A stretch of DNA of 64,000 nt from CAZUAQ01 sp964618455 (GCA_964618455.1 CAZUAQ010000018.1:43593-107592), one strand, 5' to 3'; counted from the first letter of the stretch, positions 48,965-58,638 are shown. Program-made: numbers and translations. The notes: a model not told the origin generated them from the sequence alone.

Positions 48965-50860
48965 ATGATGACGCATTCCAACCGGACCCTGTGTGTCTGG
49001 CTGATGGCGACTGGCGGGATCGTCGGCATGGCGGCCTCCGTCGCCCTGGCGGTACCGCGACGATTGCCGCCCCTGCCGGATGAGGATTGGTCCATCGATC
49101 ACGCTGCCCACCTGCTCCGTCGGGCGGGTTTCGGCGGGACTCCTGAGCAGATCCAGCATCTTCATCGGCTCGGTCTCGACGCCGCCGTCGACCTGCTCGT
49201 CAACCTGGAGGAGACACCCCCGAATGTCGCCCCCTACCCGGCCGAATCCCTGGATGATCAGCCCCCGCGCGGCATGTTCGCAGGCATGGACCGGGAAGAT
49301 CGGCAGGTGCTGATCGGCATACAGAAGACCCTCGTCGGGCAGCGACAGATCCAGAGCATTCAGGACTGGTGGCTGCGTCGCATGGTCATGACCTCGCGCC
49401 CGCTGGAGGAAAAAATGACCCTCTTCCTTCACGGCCTGCTGACCAGCGGCTACCGGGAGGTGAAATCGGCCCGGCAGATGCTCGACCAGAACGAATTGCT
49501 CCGCACCCATGCCCTCGGCAATTACAAGGAACTCATCCACGCCATCAGCCGCGACGCCGCCATGCTGCGCTATCTCGACAACAACCGGAACGTCAAATCG
49601 CAGCCCAACGAGAACTACGCCCGCGAATTGATGGAGCTCTTCACCCTCGGGGAAGGTCACTACACCGAGCAGGACATTCGCGAAGCCGCCCGCGCGTTCA
49701 CCGGATGGACCGCCCTGCCGAACCTGCGCAAGGCCAACAGTCGCCGCGATCCGAAGGATCCGCCCGGGTTCTTCGTGCGCCCCTTCCAGCACGACGACGG
49801 TGAGAAGACGTTCATGGGCCGCACAGGTAACTTCGATGGCGACGACATCATCGATATCATCTTTCAGCAACCCGCCGCCTCGCGCCACCTCGCGCGGGAA
49901 CTCTTCGTCTTCTTCGTTCATCCCGAACCGAGTGACGCGACTCTCGAATCTCTCGCTTATGAAATCCGGCGACACGACTTCGACCTGCGGGCATCCATGC
50001 GCGCGCTTCTGCGCAGCCGCGTGTTCTATGAGGAGTCCCATCGCTTCGCCCTGATCAAGAGCCCGACCGAACTCATGGTCGGTACACTGCGCATGCTGGA
50101 GGTCCCTCCCGGCGATCTCCGCGCCGGCAACCAGGCCATCAAGGAGATGGGCCAGGAGCTTTTCCAGCCGCCCAACGTGAAGGGCTGGGACGGCGGACGC
50201 TCCTGGATCACCACCAGCACGCTCTATCACCGCTACAACGCCATGGCGGCGATCCTCCAGGGCTCGCCCGGGAGAGGGGAGAAAGCGGTGATGCGCGATC
50301 GGCATCAAGCCTGGGTGCTCGCCTCGCTCGGTATCGCCGTGGAGGACGTGGAAGATCGTTACGGCCCGCCGCCGCAAGGCTGGGTCGAGCAGCGTCTCCG
50401 CATGATCGGCATGCAAATGCAGGATGGCGAGCCCATGATGGTCGAAGGCGAAAGGATGACTCCCGGAAAATCACAAATTTCGTCGGGCGAAGGGAAGACG
50501 GCCAAGTCGGCGGATCCCCAGCGCCAGCGGTTTCAGAAGATTATCCTCGCGATGGATCGCGCCCCGGATGAAGCCAAGCAGTGGCTGCGCGAACTGAGCC
50601 TGCCCCCGGATTACACTTCAGCTCAGCCCGCCTACGATCCGCAGGCCACTCAGGAGGCGTATCGACTAAGCACTCCAGACCAGATCGCGGAGCATTTCGT
50701 CCGGCGTCTTCTGCAAACGCCGCTTCCCGAAGACCGCATGCACGAACTGCTCAATGTGCTGAAGGGTGTCTCCGCTGAGATGACTGCCGAGAATCGGAAT
50801 CAGCGTATTCGCGATATGCTTCTCGTGCTGATGAGCATGCCGGAGTACCAGTTGAACTGA
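48965..50860 (+). CDS. DUF1800-family exported protein
   Basis: A 631-residue exported protein with an N-terminal signal (about 5-32). The DUF1800 core opens DHAAHLLRRAGFGGTPEQI and continues with EEKMTLFLHGLLTSGYREVKS, NENYARELMELFTLGEGHYTEQDIREAARAFTGW and LFQPPNVKGWDGGRSWI, all family hallmarks. The C-terminal 130 residues are charged and lower-complexity. Activity is unknown. GGAGGTGAG lies directly before the ATG, so ATG 48968 is an equally good start. A DUF1501 gene follows, the standard DUF1800-DUF1501 pair. Confidence 0.9.
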   Translation: MMTHSNRTLCVWLMATGGIVGMAASVALAVPRRLPPLPDEDWSIDHAAHLLRRAGFGGTPEQIQHLHRLGLDAAVDLLVNLEETPPNVAPYPAESLDDQPPRGMFAGMDREDRQVLIGIQKTLVGQRQIQSIQDWWLRRMVMTSRPLEEKMTLFLHGLLTSGYREVKSARQMLDQNELLRTHALGNYKELIHAISRDAAMLRYLDNNRNVKSQPNENYARELMELFTLGEGHYTEQDIREAARAFTGWTALPNLRKANSRRDPKDPPGFFVRPFQHDDGEKTFMGRTGNFDGDDIIDIIFQQPAASRHLARELFVFFVHPEPSDATLESLAYEIRRHDFDLRASMRALLRSRVFYEESHRFALIKSPTELMVGTLRMLEVPPGDLRAGNQAIKEMGQELFQPPNVKGWDGGRSWITTSTLYHRYNAMAAILQGSPGRGEKAVMRDRHQAWVLASLGIAVEDVEDRYGPPPQGWVEQRLRMIGMQMQDGEPMMVEGERMTPGKSQISSGEGKTAKSADPQRQRFQKIILAMDRAPDEAKQWLRELSLPPDYTSAQPAYDPQATQEAYRLSTPDQIAEHFVRRLLQTPLPEDRMHELLNVLKGVSAEMTAENRNQRIRDMLLVLMSMPEYQLN

Positions 50861-50921
50861 GTTATCATCGGGCATGGCCGACATCGGCCTGCTTGACATG
50901 ATCTGTCCGGAGGAGCCTCCC

Positions 50922-52238
50922 ATGGCCGAAGACCTGACGACGAGACGCGCATTTCTGCATCGTGGATTAACGCTGGCCGGTACTGCCGCCACCGTCCCCA
51001 CGTTCCTCAACCGTTCCGCGCTGGCCATCGCACCCCAGGCAGGTGGACGAAGGAAAGCGTCCGGCGAGAAAGACGCTCATGTTCTCGTGGTCATCCAGTT
51101 GGCCGGCGGCAATGACGGGCTCAACACCGTCATTCCGGTCCGCAACGATCACTACCGCCAGGCTCGTCCCCGCCTGGCCATCGACCGCGAAGAAGCGCTC
51201 CGCCTCGACGACGATTACGCCCTGCACGCGTCGATGACCGGCATGAAAGCACTCTACGACGAGGGCATGCTCGCCATCGTTCACGGCGTGGGCTATCCCA
51301 ATCCGAACCGCTCGCACTTCAAGAGCATGGACATCTGGCACTCCGCCTCACCCGACGGCCGTGAGCACACCGGGTGGCTTGGACGCTACTTCGATCACCA
51401 GTGCGCGGGTAGCGATCCCTGCCCGCCCGAATCCGGGATCGCCATCATGAAGGAAATGCCGGGGGCGCTTCGTGGTGAATCGTTCATGCCCGTCGCTTTC
51501 GATCGACCGGAGACGTTGTCATGGACAGGAGAGAAGCAGGGAAAGCGAAGGAACCGTCGCCGTGGCAACAAGGACCAGCAGCGTGCCGAAGCGTTGAAGC
51601 GGGCCTTCGACGAACTGAACGCCCCCGACCAACCCGAAGAAGAAACCCCCACTGAACTCGAATACCTGCAGCGCTCCGCCATGAATGCCCGCATTACCGC
51701 CGATGAGATTCGCCGTCACGCCGCCGGGAAGGCCCCCGTCGCCTACCCGAACTCCGGCCTGGCCCGCGCGCTCAATTCCATCGGCCGCATGATCGCCGCG
51801 GAGATGCCCACCACCATCTATTACGCCAACCACACCGGCTTCGATACGCACACGGGGCAGAACTTCCGCCACGCGCAACTGCTCACCCAGTTCAGCGACG
51901 CCCTGTCCGCATTCATGAAGGACCTCAAGGCCACCGGCCATCTTGACCGCGTGACCGTCATGACTTTCTCGGAGTTTGGACGAAGGGTGAAAGAGAATGC
52001 TTCCGGCGGGACCGACCACGGCGAAGCCGCGCCGATGTTCGTCGCCGGCTCAAAGATCCGCGCGGGCTTCCACGGCACGCCGCCGAGCCTCGAGCCGGAC
52101 AAGCTCAACCGCGGCGACCTCGCCTGGACCACCGACTTTCGAAGTGTGTACGCCGCCATGCTGGACGACTGGCTCGGGGAGAATCCGCAGCGCATCCTCG
52201 GCCGCGGTGTCCGACCTCTCAAGTTGTTCACCACTTGA
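50922..52238 (+). CDS. DUF1501 Tat-exported protein, partner of DUF1800
   Basis: A 438-residue protein with a twin-arginine signal TTRRAFLHRGLTLAGTAATV. The core has VLVVIQLAGGNDGLNTVIP, HGVGYPNPNRSHFKSMDIWHS and VMTFSEFGRRVKENASGGTDHGEAAPMF. A Lys/Arg/Glu-rich insertion (about 205-230, EKQGKRRNRRRGNKDQQR) is unusual. ATG 50922 is preferred for its GGAGGAG; ATG 50874, 5 nt after a TATCAT box, is the alternative. It is only distantly similar to the other DUF1501 at 39227, so two separate systems are present. Function not established. Confidence 0.9.
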   Translation: MAEDLTTRRAFLHRGLTLAGTAATVPTFLNRSALAIAPQAGGRRKASGEKDAHVLVVIQLAGGNDGLNTVIPVRNDHYRQARPRLAIDREEALRLDDDYALHASMTGMKALYDEGMLAIVHGVGYPNPNRSHFKSMDIWHSASPDGREHTGWLGRYFDHQCAGSDPCPPESGIAIMKEMPGALRGESFMPVAFDRPETLSWTGEKQGKRRNRRRGNKDQQRAEALKRAFDELNAPDQPEEETPTELEYLQRSAMNARITADEIRRHAAGKAPVAYPNSGLARALNSIGRMIAAEMPTTIYYANHTGFDTHTGQNFRHAQLLTQFSDALSAFMKDLKATGHLDRVTVMTFSEFGRRVKENASGGTDHGEAAPMFVAGSKIRAGFHGTPPSLEPDKLNRGDLAWTTDFRSVYAAMLDDWLGENPQRILGRGVRPLKLFTT

Positions 52239-52283
52239 AAGATCGACGCCCCGGCTCATCAGATCGTCGTGATTGGCCGACGA

Positions 52284-54305
52284 TTACGGAAGGCATGTCG
52301 CCGAACCGCCCGTGTTCGCCTTGACGGTACTCAGGTCGATCAGCGTCAGCGAATTCGATAGTTGAACGTCGAACCGGAAGTTCGTCTCATCCACGACGCT
52401 GCCGGTCTCCACAGCGTTCTTGACGGCGGATAGATCGATAATCGTCGCCCCCCCACTCCCGTCGACATCACCCACGATGCTTCGAACTCGCACCTCCAAA
52501 GGGCTCGAGGGATCCAGCCCGGCCGCCCCGCTCAATGTCAGCGTCTCGCAACTGTTCTCCGCCACATCGCTCAGCGAAACCAGCCACGACGTCCCGTCCC
52601 CCTGGTCCACCACGGAATCGCAGGTGGCATTGTCGAGCGTGATGCTTCCGCATCCCAGCGTCACAGGCAGAGTGAAGTCCAGCACGATCTGATCCGCCCC
52701 GCCCACGCGCGGTTCGACAGTGCTCACCGCCCCCAGATTCAGCGGAACATCGTACGTTGCCGATTCACCGCCGGCGTTCTCGTGCAGCTTCCGCGACGCC
52801 GCTCCGATCAGGGTAGGCAGCGCCGCATCCGCGATGGTGATCTCCAGGTCGTAGAGCTGCGCGGTATTCACCGTCGAACCGGTCACGCGCACGTAGTACG
52901 TTCCCGCTCCACCGAGATTCACACCGGAGATCGCCTCCATCATGCCCGCGGGATTGAGGTCCGCCGCGCTGATCACCGTGCTGCCGTCCAAGCCGACGAC
53001 GGAAATCGCCAGATCCTGCTCCGCCGATGCGTTAAACGGCGTACCCACGGTACATGAACCGTCGATATTCTGCGGGCCGTTGAGATAGATGCTCCCCACC
53101 GGCGTGATCGTCACTGCAATTTGTTTGTTGGCGGCGATGTCCAGCCCATACCAGTCGTCATCCGACTCGTCGTCGATGCTCACATCCTCGATCGTATACA
53201 CCCCGTTGCTCACCACACCGAGCGATGTCGCCGACACATCATCATCATTCGGCTCGTTCGGATCCCCGTAACCACGGTGCCCCGCCAGGATATCATCGAA
53301 TTGCGGTCCCTCGAACATTTCCGAGTAAAAGGGCTCCATGAGCTTTGTCTCGACGACCGGGCACACGTGAGACAATCCCAACCCGTGCCCGTGCTCGTGC
53401 AGCATCACATTGCGCAGGCGAAGCGAATCGTCGCTCGTATCGCTGTAGAAGGCATCCGCCGTGTCGAGCACCATCTCACCGACATCCGGAAAAAAGTTAT
53501 AGGCCAGCACGCCGGAATCCCCATCGATCTCGTGCCCCCCCAGGCGCACGTCGCCGCGGACACCCATTTCTCCGGGTGACGCTCCCCGACCGATCTCCAG
53601 AAGGTGAAAACGCTTGCCGTCGTCATTGGGTTCGTAGAGGTAGGTGTTGCCGGTCAACTCGCCCCACCGCGCAAACACGCCCGACACGATGGGAAACCAC
53701 GGTTTGAGTTCCAGGTCGGTTTCACCCGCACCGCCGTAGATCCCGTCCAGAAACGCGATCAGGTCACTGGAATCATTCGACTCCCCCACCGTTGCATTGA
53801 AGGCAGGAATCTGCGTACCGTCCGGTGCGATGCTCCAGGTGATCACTGTCGGATCGCCCTGCGCGAGGCTGCCTGCCGACATCGCCGTCTCCGACCACCG
53901 GTTTGACTCGGCAAATTGATACGCATCCGCTGGAGCCGCCCCGGTACCGGTCAGCAGATTCAGCGCTTCGGCAATGTCGCGCGGCGTTCCCGGAGCAAAG
54001 CACAGGCGCGGACGCGGTGTCTCCCAGCGCACCGACCGACCCGCCAGCGAGCGAAGCAGGCGCGCCTGAAAGATATCGAAGCCTTCTTCATCCGCCAGTC
54101 GCGGTGCCGGCAGCATCGCGTAACGCGCGAACGTCGACGGCGGAAGACTTGAGGTCTCGTTCGGCTTGACGGCGCAACTGCAGGAACCGGACTCCGCCAG
54201 GCTCATCGTCGGCACCAGGCACAACAGGAACGCCGTCAGGCCGATCCAGAGAAAGGCCCTCGACGACGCGCGAGCGTGACAATCTGATTCATTGATCAAT
54301 TCCAT
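52284..54305 (-). CDS. Secreted matrixin metalloprotease with dockerin-like tail
   Basis: A 673-residue exported protein. A signal (about 16-37) is followed by a matrixin catalytic site, HEHGHGLGLSH (303-313: H303, E304, H307, H313), an intact HExxHxxGxxH zinc site. The downstream beta-rich region (about 370-590) includes a pre-peptidase C-terminal-like segment (DDDWYGLDIAANKQIAVTIT and GTYYVRVTG). The last about 70 residues (GDVDGSGGATIIDLSAVKNAV... and LTLIDLSTVKANTGG) form a dockerin-like duplicated Ca-binding module. Cohesins were not seen. AGGGA 8 nt upstream supports the start. Confidence 0.85.
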   Translation of the reverse strand: MELINESDCHARASSRAFLWIGLTAFLLCLVPTMSLAESGSCSCAVKPNETSSLPPSTFARYAMLPAPRLADEEGFDIFQARLLRSLAGRSVRWETPRPRLCFAPGTPRDIAEALNLLTGTGAAPADAYQFAESNRWSETAMSAGSLAQGDPTVITWSIAPDGTQIPAFNATVGESNDSSDLIAFLDGIYGGAGETDLELKPWFPIVSGVFARWGELTGNTYLYEPNDDGKRFHLLEIGRGASPGEMGVRGDVRLGGHEIDGDSGVLAYNFFPDVGEMVLDTADAFYSDTSDDSLRLRNVMLHEHGHGLGLSHVCPVVETKLMEPFYSEMFEGPQFDDILAGHRGYGDPNEPNDDDVSATSLGVVSNGVYTIEDVSIDDESDDDWYGLDIAANKQIAVTITPVGSIYLNGPQNIDGSCTVGTPFNASAEQDLAISVVGLDGSTVISAADLNPAGMMEAISGVNLGGAGTYYVRVTGSTVNTAQLYDLEITIADAALPTLIGAASRKLHENAGGESATYDVPLNLGAVSTVEPRVGGADQIVLDFTLPVTLGCGSITLDNATCDSVVDQGDGTSWLVSLSDVAENSCETLTLSGAAGLDPSSPLEVRVRSIVGDVDGSGGATIIDLSAVKNAVETGSVVDETNFRFDVQLSNSLTLIDLSTVKANTGGSATCLP

Positions 54306-54445
54306 GGCACAGTCCCTCAGTAACGGCTCCCGACCCGTGTTGCGAAGCCTGCGAAATTGAATGGAGAAGATGGACACACCGGGAACCGGTGAATCTCCTT
54401 GCACAGATGTGTCGATTTTACCTTCACACTACCACGAAAGCACTT

Positions 54446-54470
54446 GTTTTCCGTGTCTTCCGCGGAAAAC
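54446..54470 (-). terminator. Hairpin after the second PEP-CTERM gene
   Basis: Arms GTTTTCC (54446-54452) and GGAAAAC (54464-54470) form a 7-bp stem about 40 nt downstream of the PEP-CTERM stop. No long U-tract follows, so termination is tentative. Confidence 0.35.
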
Positions 54471-54508
54471 GTGCCCTGGATGGGCAAGGAAAGCCTTTTG
54501 GCTGGATT

Positions 54509-55186
54509 TCAGCGCCGGCGACGGCGACGGACAATCACCAGCGGCAGACCGGACGCCAGCATCATCAGGCCCACCGGTTCGGGAATTGGAATGTAGTCAT
54601 AGCACACTTCCACCGTGCCGGCGGCCTGGGTTACCTGGGTCGCCTCGAAGGGAAAAACCGTGCCGGAGAACGTCGCACTGCCGACAGCGCTGAGATTGAG
54701 ATCGACCGTGCCGGTCCCCAGGAAGTCGCTGAATCCGGAGTCCAAGGGTCCGTAGAAAAGCATCGCGAGATCATTGCTCGGATAGCCGGCGGAGAATCCC
54801 GAAGGCCCGAGATTGTCCTGGGTGCCGTCAAACGGGTCGAGTGTTCCGCCACCGCCGGCCGAATCGGCAAGCTGCAACAGCGTCGAGCCCAGACCCGACA
54901 AGCTCACGTCCCAGTTCAGAGTGTACGTATACGTGCCGGAAAATTCCTCGTTCAGCAGTTCACCCTCGGCGACGCTGAGATGATCCAGGGTCACCGTCAG
55001 CGTGACCAGTGTCAGGGTCCCCAACGCCGGATCGAATTGCGAGACGCTGAGCGTTTCATCAAAGTTCGCCGTCGTCCACTCCAGCATGTCGTCGTAGCAC
55101 AAACGGGCGGTCTCGGTGGCCGACGCAGTCGAAACTGCCGGGCCAATCAGAAGTCCCGCCACTAGGAAATGCCATATCACTCTCAT
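54509..55186 (-). CDS. PEP-CTERM sorting-domain protein
   Basis: A 225-residue secreted protein. The signal peptide (about 1-24, ending ASA) leads into a beta-rich 'choice-of-anchor' type body (about 30-195, ending VEVCYDY). The C-terminal PEP-CTERM signal is IPEPVGLMMLASGLPLVIV with a basic RRRRRR tail. It is an exosortase substrate, likely surface- or matrix-attached. The ribosome site AAGGTG lies in an mRNA hairpin (see 55194). ATG 55186 is chosen over an upstream in-frame start on signal-peptide grounds. Confidence 0.85.
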   Translation of the reverse strand: MRVIWHFLVAGLLIGPAVSTASATETARLCYDDMLEWTTANFDETLSVSQFDPALGTLTLVTLTVTLDHLSVAEGELLNEEFSGTYTYTLNWDVSLSGLGSTLLQLADSAGGGGTLDPFDGTQDNLGPSGFSAGYPSNDLAMLFYGPLDSGFSDFLGTGTVDLNLSAVGSATFSGTVFPFEATQVTQAAGTVEVCYDYIPIPEPVGLMMLASGLPLVIVRRRRRR

Positions 55187-55193
55187 CAGAATG

Positions 55194-55228
55194 CACCTTT
55201 CCCGTCCCACTCACCGCGCGCGGAAAGG
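55194..55228 (-). promoter_or_regulatory. Hairpin sequestering a Shine-Dalgarno
   Basis: Minus-strand mRNA arms CCTTTCC (plus 55222-55228) and GGAAAGG (plus 55196-55202) pair perfectly. The second arm overlaps the AAGGTG ribosome site of the PEP-CTERM gene. A translation switch is possible. Confidence 0.35.
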
Positions 55229-55571
55229 GCGCATCGGTGAGGAGTCTTCCTTCCGTAAAAGCCAGTGGAATTCATGTGAAGTTCTGCGGTCTCCCCCGCT
55301 CCTTCAGTCACCAGATGGTATGCGGCGGGATCTCGTCAGGTCAATCGAATTCGGGAAGAATCGGCGGATATTCGTCGATCTTAACCGAACCTTATGTGAG
55401 CGAAGTCCCATAAGCTCCGCATTCACTCGATGAGTGGGTAGTTGCCCGGATTCCGAATAATGAACGAATGGTTCAGCGCGCAGAACTGCCCCTCGACCTG
55501 CAAACGATTTCGCGTCAGATACGTGTGCTGCCTCACAAGGAACACGGACCGCAGGCTTCGTGCGCCGAGCT
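55229..55571. other. Intergenic region without a gene
   Basis: I see no coding sequence, RNA gene or repeat here. It should contain the promoter of the PEP-CTERM gene (minus strand), but no convincing boxes were found. Confidence 0.4.
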
Positions 55572-57215
55572 CTAATCCTTCTCAGGGAAAACTTCGTCTT
55601 CGTGGGGGACCGACTCGGCTTTACCGGACGTACTGGAGCGCTCGGCCAGTTCCAGGACTGCGATCACCCGCCGGGCACTCTCCGGCGTGACCTGAAGCGG
55701 CGCTCCGCTCAGCAGGTGATCCACGATCCCGATGTAATAATCCAGAGCCCAGCGCGTCTCGACCAGCGGGACCTCCAGATCCTCCTTCGTCCCGTTGACG
55801 TAGGTGGTCACCTGGATCGGCTTCTCCCACTCGCACGTCAACGCCCCCTTCGTGCCCAGGATCCGGAACTTGCTCTTGCCGCGTGCAGCGATGCTCGAGA
55901 TTTCCAGCTCCGCCGATCGCCCGCCATCGAAACGGATGATCGCCTTGCAGTGATCCTCGTTGGTCACGTCATGCCACACGAGCTTGTTCATGAAACCGGT
56001 GACTGATTCCATCCGGTACGGCATGATGTTCAGGATCCAGTCCGTGAAGTGCGCTCCCCAATCGTAGATTGCCCCGCCACTGATCGGCTTGTGACTCCGC
56101 CACCAGTAGCCCGGGTGCGCATACTGCCCCATGAACGCTTCCGTGTGGAACACTTCCCCCAGCCATCCCTCATCGATGATTTTCCGGATGGTCAGGAAGT
56201 CCGCGTCCCAGCGGCGGTTATGAAATGTCGAGAGCAGCAGGTTCTTCTTCCGCGCCGCTTCGATCATCTTCGTCGATTCGTCGATCGTGATGCTGAACGG
56301 CTTCTCGCTGATGACGCCGATCCCGGCGTTCAACAATTCCAGCGCGATCTCCGCGTGCGTGTCGTGCGGTGTGACGATGACGCCGAGGTCGATCTCGCCC
56401 GACGCCGCCAGCGTCTTGGCATCGGGATAGGTCTTGATGCCATCGAGATCCGCTTCGGCCGCTTTGCACCGCGCCGGATCGATGTCGCACACCGCCGCCA
56501 GCTTCAGGCCGGGAATCTTCTGGATCGTCTCACAGTGCACCTTTCCCATGGCAAACGAGGGACCGTAGCCGATGACACCGCAGCGTACCGGACCCTGCTT
56601 GCGGGAACCCGTCGCCCACCAGATCCCGCGATGAATCAACTGCTGGAAACCCGGGTTGCGAAACGCGCGCTCGTCATGACCGAGGGCCGTGTAGAAGACG
56701 CGTCCCTTCCCGTATTCGCGCACGTACGCCAGCGGTTGATCCTCGTGATGCCAACTGCCCTTCAGCACCCAGTGCAGATCCGCCTCGGTGCGCTTCTTGA
56801 TAATGTAGAATTCGTCGACGATGGTGAACTCGCTGAGACTCCGCGTGATCTCGTGATCCGGGTCGGCAATAGAAGCCTTGAACTCCGTCACCGGCCCATG
56901 CCCGGTGAACTGCGTGCCGATCATCTCCATGTAGCGCTCATTCTCGACCCAGGAGTCGTCGGCGCAGTGAATGCCGACGAACGCGCCGCCCTGCTCCACC
57001 CAGTCACAAAGTCCCTTCTCCTGCGCGGCGGCCAGCTCACCGCCCTGCGTATAGACGATCACCACGTCGTAGCCCGAAAGCTTCGTGAACGCATCCCGAT
57101 CGTCCGTCACCGTGCACGCGGCGGTCCCATACGTCTCCAACACCTCCGCCAGGATCTTCGCGCACGACTCGAACGGATGGTACCCGCCCCCCATCATCAA
57201 CAACGCCTTTTTCAT
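55572..57215 (-). CDS. ThuA domain fused to Gfo/Idh/MocA oxidoreductase
   Basis: A 547-residue fusion. Residues 1-205 form a ThuA/glutamine-amidotransferase-like domain (GYHPFESCAKILAEVL, VEQGGAFVGIHCADDSW, GRVFYTALGHDERAFRNPGF). Residues about 209-547 are a Gfo/Idh/MocA NAD(P) oxidoreductase: Rossmann start RCGVIGYGPSF, EKPFS (304-308) and GGAIYDWGAHFTDWIL. It probably oxidises or epimerises a sugar or inositol; ThuA-like domains occur in trehalose/trehalulose and sugar pathways. No signal peptide, so cytoplasmic. It lies 52 nt after the MFS gene on the same strand, suggesting uptake plus metabolism. Confidence 0.9.
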   Translation of the reverse strand: MKKALLMMGGGYHPFESCAKILAEVLETYGTAACTVTDDRDAFTKLSGYDVVIVYTQGGELAAAQEKGLCDWVEQGGAFVGIHCADDSWVENERYMEMIGTQFTGHGPVTEFKASIADPDHEITRSLSEFTIVDEFYIIKKRTEADLHWVLKGSWHHEDQPLAYVREYGKGRVFYTALGHDERAFRNPGFQQLIHRGIWWATGSRKQGPVRCGVIGYGPSFAMGKVHCETIQKIPGLKLAAVCDIDPARCKAAEADLDGIKTYPDAKTLAASGEIDLGVIVTPHDTHAEIALELLNAGIGVISEKPFSITIDESTKMIEAARKKNLLLSTFHNRRWDADFLTIRKIIDEGWLGEVFHTEAFMGQYAHPGYWWRSHKPISGGAIYDWGAHFTDWILNIMPYRMESVTGFMNKLVWHDVTNEDHCKAIIRFDGGRSAELEISSIAARGKSKFRILGTKGALTCEWEKPIQVTTYVNGTKEDLEVPLVETRWALDYYIGIVDHLLSGAPLQVTPESARRVIAVLELAERSSTSGKAESVPHEDEVFPEKD

Positions 57216-57267
57216 CGTGAAGCCTCACTCCTGTTGTCCATCCATCGTCACTGGTTCACTGCGACGC

Positions 57268-58638
57268 TCACTGTTGTTCCGTCGGGATCTCATCGTCGGG
57301 AATCCCGCCTTCAACGTCAATGGCCGACATCTCCGGGCAGGGCAGACTCGAGCCGACCAGCGAGACCGGCAGCGCCGCCTCCTCCGCGGCTGGTGCACTC
57401 ACCGCATCGCGTATGCGTTCCTTCCGCACCAATTGCAGCATGATTACTCCACCCGTCAGGAACGCCGCCACCGACAAGACCAATGGGACCTCCAGCGAAT
57501 CCGTCCACAAGTAGAGCTGCACCGCCATCAACTGCCCCGGGATCGCGCGAATGCCCACCATCGTGGCGTGAATCGCCAGGTAGTGCGACGCGCGGCTCGG
57601 ATCCGGCGCCAGGTTGATCGGCCCGACATTCCACGCCAACACCACGCCCGTCATCGCCACGCCGTAGAGCAGCGTGATCCACTGCAGGTCCGTCGCGTTC
57701 CGTGCCAGCATTAATCCCAGCGGATACAGGCCCAGCAGCAGGAAACAGAGCGACGCCATCCGGATCGGCCCCCAGCGATCCATCAGCCGCCCCATCGGCA
57801 CCGTCAGCAGAAGCATCGGTACATAGAGTGCGAACTGCGTCGACTTCGCCACGTCGTCGTATTCCAGGTGCAACCGGTGATCGCAGATGAACGGCAGCAG
57901 CGCCGTGCACGCCATCCACCCCATGCCGTAGATGAAGAACGCCAATTCGTACTGACGGAAGCGCCGGTCCTCCTTCAGCACGCGCGTCATGCCGGTGACC
58001 GCCCGCCGCAGGCTGCCCAACCACGAGCCGGTCTCCTGATCATGATGGCGGGCCAGGAAGCGCGGCTTACGCGTCAGCCGGTAGAGAATGAGATACCCCG
58101 CCGCCACCGGGACCAGGCTCAAAGGAATGTAGATGCGAAACGCATGCGGATCGCTCGCCAGCCAGAACCCGATGCCCAGCGTGAACGCGATCGTGCAACT
58201 CTGGCCGATGACATTGAGACACGCCTGCACGCTGCCACGTTCTCCGGCCGGATAGAACGTACGCATCAGGTCGCCGTGAAGGGGATGCATGCCACTGAAG
58301 CCGATCGCCGCCACCAGCACCAGCGGTATCGCCACCGCCGCCTCGCTCGTCATCGCCAGCAGCGACAGCGGAATCATGCCGATCGACCACACCACGAACA
58401 GGTACGTCCCGGAGCTCAGCCGGCGGTAGGCTTCGCTCCACAGGATGGTGAAGACGTGCATGACCGGCACCGCCATGGTGGCGGCCAGCGAGCCCCGCTC
58501 CCCCGCCTCGAACGCCCGGAGCATGATCAGCGCCATCATCGGCATCAGCGAGAACTGAACCGTGACCAGCGGCACTGTCGCCAGGTGCAGCAGCAGGTTG
58601 CCCCACGTCTCGGGATGGGCTCGAATCTCTTTGAGCAC
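57268..58638 (-). CDS. MFS transporter
   Basis: A 456-residue membrane protein with about 12 hydrophobic helices in two halves and a central cytoplasmic loop (about 190-225). The intracellular MFS-type motif GRLMDRWGPIRMASL is in the second half, and FYPAGERGSVQACLNVIGQS in the first. The substrate is unknown; co-location with the ThuA-oxidoreductase suggests a sugar or polyol. GTG 58638 is preferred because AAGG lies 9 nt before it; TTG 58656 would add six residues but has no ribosome site. Confidence 0.82.
   Translation of the reverse strand: MLKEIRAHPETWGNLLLHLATVPLVTVQFSLMPMMALIMLRAFEAGERGSLAATMAVPVMHVFTILWSEAYRRLSSGTYLFVVWSIGMIPLSLLAMTSEAAVAIPLVLVAAIGFSGMHPLHGDLMRTFYPAGERGSVQACLNVIGQSCTIAFTLGIGFWLASDPHAFRIYIPLSLVPVAAGYLILYRLTRKPRFLARHHDQETGSWLGSLRRAVTGMTRVLKEDRRFRQYELAFFIYGMGWMACTALLPFICDHRLHLEYDDVAKSTQFALYVPMLLLTVPMGRLMDRWGPIRMASLCFLLLGLYPLGLMLARNATDLQWITLLYGVAMTGVVLAWNVGPINLAPDPSRASHYLAIHATMVGIRAIPGQLMAVQLYLWTDSLEVPLVLSVAAFLTGGVIMLQLVRKERIRDAVSAPAAEEAALPVSLVGSSLPCPEMSAIDVEGGIPDDEIPTEQQ

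Noticed and set aside
48797..50416. 539-codon minus-strand frame in the DUF1800 gene
   Set aside because: Antisense shadow of a recognised family on the plus strand.
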